From NCBI GenBank assembly GCA_025685495.1, contig JAJNMT010000131.1, positions 682,001 to 746,000 on the forward strand: 64,000 nt of DNA, in the 5' to 3' direction. The DNA is from Huntiella abstrusa. Its lineage: Eukaryota; Ascomycota; Sordariomycetes; Microascales; Ceratocystidaceae. The notes beneath the pieces were generated by a model. The model was not told the origin of the DNA, made no database searches, and saw only the letters and a list, made by a program, of their open reading frames with translations. A program made the translations under genes and the position numbers. Of this stretch, positions 58,759-64,000 are shown in pieces (within the stretch, counting starts at the first letter, position 1; the number at the start of each line of letters is the position of its first letter).

Positions 58759-61212
58759 ATGTCCAAATATATCCTTACTTCGGCCCTTCTGGCCGCTGCT
58801 GTCGTAGCGGACAACAGTATGGAACAGTACACTGATGATGTCACTGGTATTCAGTTTGGTCGTCATGTCGACGCTGACTCTGGCTTTGGCTTTGGTCTTG
58901 TTATGCCTACTACCATGACTACTGACTTCATTGGTCAAATCACTGCCCCCATTACTCAGGGTTATGCCGCTGTTGCGCTTGGTGGATCTATGACCAACAA
59001 CATCCTTATTGTTGCTCAACCCACTACCGATTCAGTTGTTGGTTCTCTTCGTACCGCTACTGGCTACACCAACCCCCAGACTATCTCCACCAACACTACT
59101 TTCCAACTTGAGCCTATTTCCTCCGGTATTTCCGTGAATGGCTCTTCTTTCACTTACACCTTCCTTTGCAAGGGCTGTATCACCGGCGACAGTCGCTCCT
59201 GGACTACCTCGGCCACTTCTGGCATCTTTGGCTGGGCTATCGGCACTGACGCCCTGTCTGACCCTACCGATACTTCTGCTACTTTGACCTACCACGATGG
59301 TGGCTTTGGTCTTTTCGGTGCCCCATTTGACAACTGCACGAGCACTCAGTATGACACCTGGGCTGCCCTGGCCACAGTTGACAACTCATCACTTCCCTCC
59401 AGCTCCAACTCTACCACTGGTGGCTCTTCTTCGTTCAAGAACACCACTGCTACCACCCTGAACGAGACTTACGACTACATTGTTGCCGGTGGTGGTGTTG
59501 CTGGCTTGATTGTCAGTGAGCGTCTCGCCGAGTCCGGTAAGAGTGTCCTTCTCATTGAGCGCGGTAACAGTTCGACTGCCTCTACTGGTGGTGACGCCTT
59601 TGTATCCTGGAACTCTTCTGTCACTCAGTATGATGTTCCTGCCATGGGCTACTACCTGACAACTGCCAGTGAGACTTCCGAGTACTGCACTGACACTGCG
59701 TCCATGGCTGGCTGCATTCTTGGCGGCTCTGGTATGATCAACGCCATGATGTGGGTGAAGCCTCAGCCTGCTGATTTCGAGAAGTGGCCTGTTGGTTGGC
59801 AATGGTCTGATGTCGAGTCGAGTGCCAACGACTTGTACAACCGCACTCCAGGTACCATTCAAGCCTCTGCTGACGGCAAGAGATACGACCAGGGTGCTTA
59901 CAACGTTATGTCTTCTTTCCTTTCTGCCCAGGGCTTCTCTGAGACCAACGCGCTTGAGGATGTCGAGGCCAAGACTGATGTCTACTCACACCCTCCTTGG
60001 TTGATCAAGGACGGTCTTCGTGGTGGTCCCGTTCGTGACTATCTTCCTCTTGCTCAGGCCATGGACAACTTCAAGCTGTCTATCAACACCAAGGTCATCC
60101 GCGCTATTCGTACCAACAGCACTATCACCGGCGTGGAGGTTGAGACTAGCTCTGGCCAACGCCAGATCATCAACGTCAATGCTGGCGGTGCCGTCGTTTT
60201 GACTGCTGGTGCTCTTTCGACTCCTAGATTGCTATTCAACTCTGGTATCGGACCTAAGGAGCAAATCCAGAATGTACAGAATGGTTCGGTCTCTGTAACC
60301 CTTCCTGCTGAGGATCAATGGCTTGATCTCCCAGTTGGTGAGGGTATCATGGATCACCCTATTTTCGCGGTTAAGTTGACTACCAAGTCTACTCTCAACT
60401 CTCTCGCCTCCACTGCTTTCACCAACCCCAACGAGACCAGCGTTGATCTTTTTGCCCAGCAGTCTGGTTTGCTTTCTCAGGCTGGTCAGAGACTTAACTT
60501 CTGGACTTCGGTTACCAACGCTGATAACTCTACTCGTTACATCCAGGGTACTGTTAACTCTCCTGCCAATGATACCATTCAGATCAAGGTCTATCTTACT
60601 CACGGTCTCACTTCTTCCGGTACCCTCACCATTGCCTCCAACGGCGCCACTGAGTTCGGCGTTCAGCCTTACCTCACCACTGATGGAGACAAGGAAGCTA
60701 TCAAGTCATTCATGAACCGTCTTATCTCCTGGACTGAGCAGACAAACAGCACCCTGTCCTTCACTTCTTCCAACGTCACCGCCGACTCCCTCATCTCCTC
60801 TTACACCACCGGTTCTCACTACGTTGCGTCTGCCCGCATGGGTACCTCCAACGATGGCACCTCTGTCGTCGACACCGACACCCGCGTGTGGGGTACTGAT
60901 AACCTGTTTGTTGCTGATGCTTCTATCCACCCTGACTTGCCTACTGGTAACACCCAGGCGATTGTCATGGTTGCTGCTGAGAAGGCTGCGGCTGTCATTC
61001 TCAAGGCGGATAAGACTGGTTCGGGTTCTTCCAACGGTACTTCGGGTGGCGCTGTTACCACGCAGCCTGCTACTAACGGCACTTTCACTGCTACGCCCAC
61101 TGCTGGTGGTGCGTCGAGCACTACTGTTGCTAGCTCCCTGCCTACTTCGACTAAGTCGTCTTGCCGTGCTAGACGGGCTAGACGGGCCATGAAGGCGCGT
61201 CTTAACTATTAG
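58759..61212 (+). CDS. secreted cellobiose-dehydrogenase-like flavocytochrome (AA8-AA3_1)
   Basis: Single exon, 817 aa. A signal peptide (about 1-17, ending VVA) precedes a cytochrome-b domain (AA8, about 20-205) whose haem ligands fit M78 in GGSMTNN and H179 in TYHDGGFG. A Ser/Thr/Asn linker follows. The GMC dehydrogenase (AA3_1) starts at about 237 with FAD motif GGGVAG (244-249) and has catalytic H687 and N731. In characterised relatives this enzyme oxidises cellobiose-type sugars and passes electrons to lytic polysaccharide monooxygenases. The tail after about 750 is a Ser/Thr/Gly linker. Instead of a cellulose-binding CBM1, it ends in a basic stretch (CRARRARRAMKAR). Many N-glycosylation sites are present. 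The start at 58759 is chosen because the signal peptide begins there. Confidence 0.93.
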   Translation: MSKYILTSALLAAAVVADNSMEQYTDDVTGIQFGRHVDADSGFGFGLVMPTTMTTDFIGQITAPITQGYAAVALGGSMTNNILIVAQPTTDSVVGSLRTATGYTNPQTISTNTTFQLEPISSGISVNGSSFTYTFLCKGCITGDSRSWTTSATSGIFGWAIGTDALSDPTDTSATLTYHDGGFGLFGAPFDNCTSTQYDTWAALATVDNSSLPSSSNSTTGGSSSFKNTTATTLNETYDYIVAGGGVAGLIVSERLAESGKSVLLIERGNSSTASTGGDAFVSWNSSVTQYDVPAMGYYLTTASETSEYCTDTASMAGCILGGSGMINAMMWVKPQPADFEKWPVGWQWSDVESSANDLYNRTPGTIQASADGKRYDQGAYNVMSSFLSAQGFSETNALEDVEAKTDVYSHPPWLIKDGLRGGPVRDYLPLAQAMDNFKLSINTKVIRAIRTNSTITGVEVETSSGQRQIINVNAGGAVVLTAGALSTPRLLFNSGIGPKEQIQNVQNGSVSVTLPAEDQWLDLPVGEGIMDHPIFAVKLTTKSTLNSLASTAFTNPNETSVDLFAQQSGLLSQAGQRLNFWTSVTNADNSTRYIQGTVNSPANDTIQIKVYLTHGLTSSGTLTIASNGATEFGVQPYLTTDGDKEAIKSFMNRLISWTEQTNSTLSFTSSNVTADSLISSYTTGSHYVASARMGTSNDGTSVVDTDTRVWGTDNLFVADASIHPDLPTGNTQAIVMVAAEKAAAVILKADKTGSGSSNGTSGGAVTTQPATNGTFTATPTAGGASSTTVASSLPTSTKSSCRARRARRAMKARLNY

Positions 61213-61758
61213 ATAGATTTTTTATTAAAGACACCATTGTCTATTTTCTATGTCAAATATATGAATTTACTTTATGCCATTTAATTTCGATCTTTCTTGT
61301 GCTCATGTTCATTATTCATTCCAATTTGTTACTTTGTGATAATTCATTGCATCCGTCTCATCTATAGATATGGCAATCATTGTTCATTCTATATTATTTC
61401 TGTCATCTGAACTCTCTATCTCTTTTCGTCTAAGCCATGTAAGTAGGATCAGGGTTATGCAAGCAACTCCACGTTGTAGGGTTCTGGCAGCACCCCTGTA
61501 ACACAATCTTATCGATAGAGTTAGCCCCGCAAAATCCTTCCTTATCACCGCGAAAAAAGTTTGGGCTAGGATTCTGTAGCAAGGGCCAAGATTGAGTTTG
61601 AAAGCATTTGTCTCATCACGATATTGACCATAATTGACCACACTAAAAGTTGTTGTTTTCTGTTTCTTTTCTGCTGTTTCTTGGTTTGGATTGGGTTATA
61701 GCGTTTAATTTATCTGTCTTTGTGTTCTACATATCCAACCTGTCCACACACAATAATA
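61213..61758. other. intergenic, 0.55 kb
   Basis: AT-rich 3' flank of the flavocytochrome gene and promoter of DBP9, with a T-rich leader. No feature recognised. Confidence 0.6.
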
Positions 61759-63722
61759 ATGGTCAAGCGCAAACACACCGCCGAGGAGGCCACCGAAGTC
61801 GCCCTCGCCAGCGCCGCCGATCTCGCCGCCGATGTTGCCGCCGATGTTCCCACTGCCGCCCCAGCAGCCACCGATGCTAAGATTTCCTTTGCCGATATGG
61901 GACTGGACCCCCGGTTGTTACAGGGCATTGTGAAGGAGGGATTCAAGGAGCCGACGCTGGTGCAGAGAAAGGCCATCCCGCTGGCGCTGGAGGGTCGCGA
62001 TCTGTTGGCTAAGGCGAAGACTGGTTCGGGGAAGACGGCGGCGTATTTGTTGCCTGTGTTGCAGAGTATTCTGCGGAGAAAACAGGTAGGTTTTGGATCT
62101 CTTGGAGGACTGGTATGAAGGAAATCGCAACTAACAATGATTCGTTGTACGTCTAGACTGACTCGTCCGCCTTCACTTCTGCCCTTATTCTTGTTCCCAC
62201 CCGCGAGCTTGCCGACCAAGTACACAAGGTTATCGACACTCTTTCCGCTTTTGCCGCACAGCACATCCAATCTGTCAAGCTCACCGACAAGGTAACCGAC
62301 GCCGTGCAACGCTCTCTTCTTTCCGCCACCCCCGACATCGTCATCTCAACTCCTTCCCGCGCATGGTCAAACATTGCCTCTGGCGCGCTCATTACCGACC
62401 GGTTGACTCAGGTTATCATCGACGAGGCGGATTTGGTTCTTTCTTATGGTTACGATGAGGAACTTCAAAATGTGGCGAAGCGGGTACCTAAGGGTGTCCA
62501 GAGCATTCTGGTTTCGGCAACGCTGACGACGGATGTCGATAAGCTCAAAAGCTTGTTCTGTGCTAAGCCAGTGGTGTTGGATCTGGAGGAGAAGGAGACG
62601 GCCGAATCGGGTATTGAGCAGTATGTGGTCAAGTGCGCCGAGGATGAAAAGTTCCTGCTCGCCTACGTCATTTTCAAGCTTAAGCTGGTCAAGGGCAAGA
62701 CTATCATTTTCGTTTCCGACATTGACCGCTGCTACCGCCTGAAGCTTTACTTTGAGCAATTCGGTATTCGCTCGTGTATTCTCAACTCTGAGTTGCCTGT
62801 CAACTCACGCATCCACGTTGTTGAGGAATTCAACAAGAATGTTTACGACATCATCATTGCCTCAGACGAATTCGAGATTGTCGGTAACGAGGAGAAGCCA
62901 GTTCAAGATGATGAGCAAGAGGAGGAAACTGAATCTACATCGCAAACCCCACCATCCAAGAAGCAAAAGAACGGCAAAAATGAAAAGTCCGAATCCACCA
63001 AATCCACCAAAAAGTCCAACCACAAGCGCGACAAAGAGTACGGTGTCGCACGTGGTATCGATTTCAAGAACGTCGCTTGTGTCCTCAACTTTGATCTCCC
63101 TCCCTCCAGCAAATCCTACACCCACCGTATCGGACGGACGGCTCGCGCCGGAAAGCGCGGTATGGCTCTTTCCTTTGTCATCCCTGCGGACAAGTACCGT
63201 AAACATCTCCCCACCAGCACGCCAGCTTCTGAAAACGACGACAAGATCCTCGCACGTATCGAGAAACACCAGGCGAAACAGGGTAAGCCCGTCAAGCCAT
63301 ATGCCTTTGACATGGCGCAGGTCGAGGCGTTCCGGTACCGTATGAACGATGCGCTGCGTGCAGTTACCCGGGTTGCTATTCGGGAGGCGCGTACGAGGGA
63401 ACTTAGAGAGGAGTTGGTTAAGTCGGATAAGTTGAAGAGACATTTTGAGGAGAATCCTACTGAGTTGGCTCATCTTAGACACGACGGTGAGTTGAGAGCG
63501 GCTCGGACACAGGCTCACTTGAGACATGTTCCTAGTTATCTTATGCCGGGCGGTGAGGAAGAGTTTAAGAAGGAGGTGGGTTTTGTTGGATTTCACAAGG
63601 TTGGTGGTCGTGAAAGACGGAAGGGTAAGGGCGGTAAGGGCGGTCGGAGTTTTAAGGTGCAGAAGAGAGGATCGGATCCGTTGCGGTCATTCAAGGGCGG
63701 CCGGGGGAAGGGCAAGAAATAA
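61759..63722 (+). CDS. DBP9: DEAD-box RNA helicase DBP9 (DDX56 family)
   Basis: Nucleolar ATP-dependent helicase for 60S ribosomal subunit assembly (27S pre-rRNA processing). Exons 61759-62085 and 62157-63722 give 630 aa. The 71-nt intron starts GTAGGT and ends TCTAG, phase 0. Motifs in order: Q-motif region, AKTGSGKT (I), PTREL (Ia), TPSRA (Ib), IIDEADLVLSYGYDEE (II, the extended form typical of DBP9), SATL (III), HRIGRTARAGKRG (VI). A low-complexity Glu/Ser/Lys insertion (about 375-425) sits between motifs IV and V, as usual in this subfamily. The C-terminus is Gly/Lys/Arg-rich and probably binds RNA. The N-terminus is Ala-rich. It lies about 4 kb from UTP10, another ribosome-assembly gene. 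Confidence 0.95.
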
Positions 63723-64000
63723 GTGGGGATATCATATTTGTATTTATTAGAGTCACTTTGGGTTATATTGTTTGGCATTTGTTAATGTATGTACATTGGA
63801 TTAAGCACACCATCAGCATCCATCACCCATAAGCAAAGAAAGGCAAAAAAAAAAGAACTAAAATGCAGAAAAACAAGGAAAAAAAAACTAAAAATGTAAC
63901 AATCCTATGCTACCCTACCCACTCTATCTCCGATACTAGAATCTTTATTAACCACACAGTCGGTTCATGATTCTTCGCAGTCCTTTCGCACGCGCACTTT
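63723..64000. other. right edge, DBP9 3' flank
   Basis: AT-rich with several A-runs (63842-63900). No gene or signal beyond a likely polyadenylation region recognised. Confidence 0.5.

Overview
This is a nuclear fragment of a filamentous ascomycete (Pezizomycotina). Genes are split by short introns of about 50-90 nt with GTRAGT-like donors and CTAAC-like branch points. The tRNA-Leu(CAA) carries an intron. The gene set includes fungal forms of DCP2, DPL1, DNF3, VPS9, UTP10 and DBP9, a cellobiose-dehydrogenase-like flavocytochrome, and NACHT-type STAND proteins. Gene density is low, with 2-4 kb intergenic stretches. I cannot assign order or genus. Exon joins were read by eye from splice sites, phase and family conservation.

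Layout. 1-1558 (-): DCP2 decapping enzyme, cut by the left edge. 4437-5470 (+): DUF4112 protein. 5750-7995 (+): the most unusual gene, a Kex2-type KR repeat precursor spliced in frame to a CE1-type (feruloyl-esterase-like) domain. 8708-10455 (+): sphingosine-1-phosphate lyase. 10601-12192 (-): unknown Ser-rich/coiled-coil protein. 14386-15912 (+): mitochondrial PDK/BCKDK-type kinase. 16678-16791 (-): tRNA-Leu(CAA). 18678-30797: accessory island with two near-identical NACHT genes (19795-22210 and 27733-30148, both +), a divergent third member between them (22553-24888, -), and three copies of a repeat carrying a ~214-bp foldback (MITE-like) element. 31201-33770 (-): VPS9/CUE Rab GEF. 34663-39209 (-): DNF3-like flippase. 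41292-43079 (+): microbial-type PARG. 43197-44351 (-): unknown protein. 48390-50089 (-): amino-acid permease with a GC-AG intron. 51969-57411 (+): UTP10. 58759-61212 (+): AA8-AA3_1 flavocytochrome dehydrogenase. 61759-63722 (+): DBP9 helicase.

The genes do not form one pathway. UTP10 and DBP9 are both ribosome-biogenesis factors but are separated by the secreted oxidoreductase. The island stands out by duplication, repeats, inverted-repeat elements and long non-coding flanks, as expected for fast-evolving fungal NLR loci. The KR-repeat/esterase gene and the conserved 25-nt microexon encoding the Walker A loop in all three NACHT genes are the observations most worth following.
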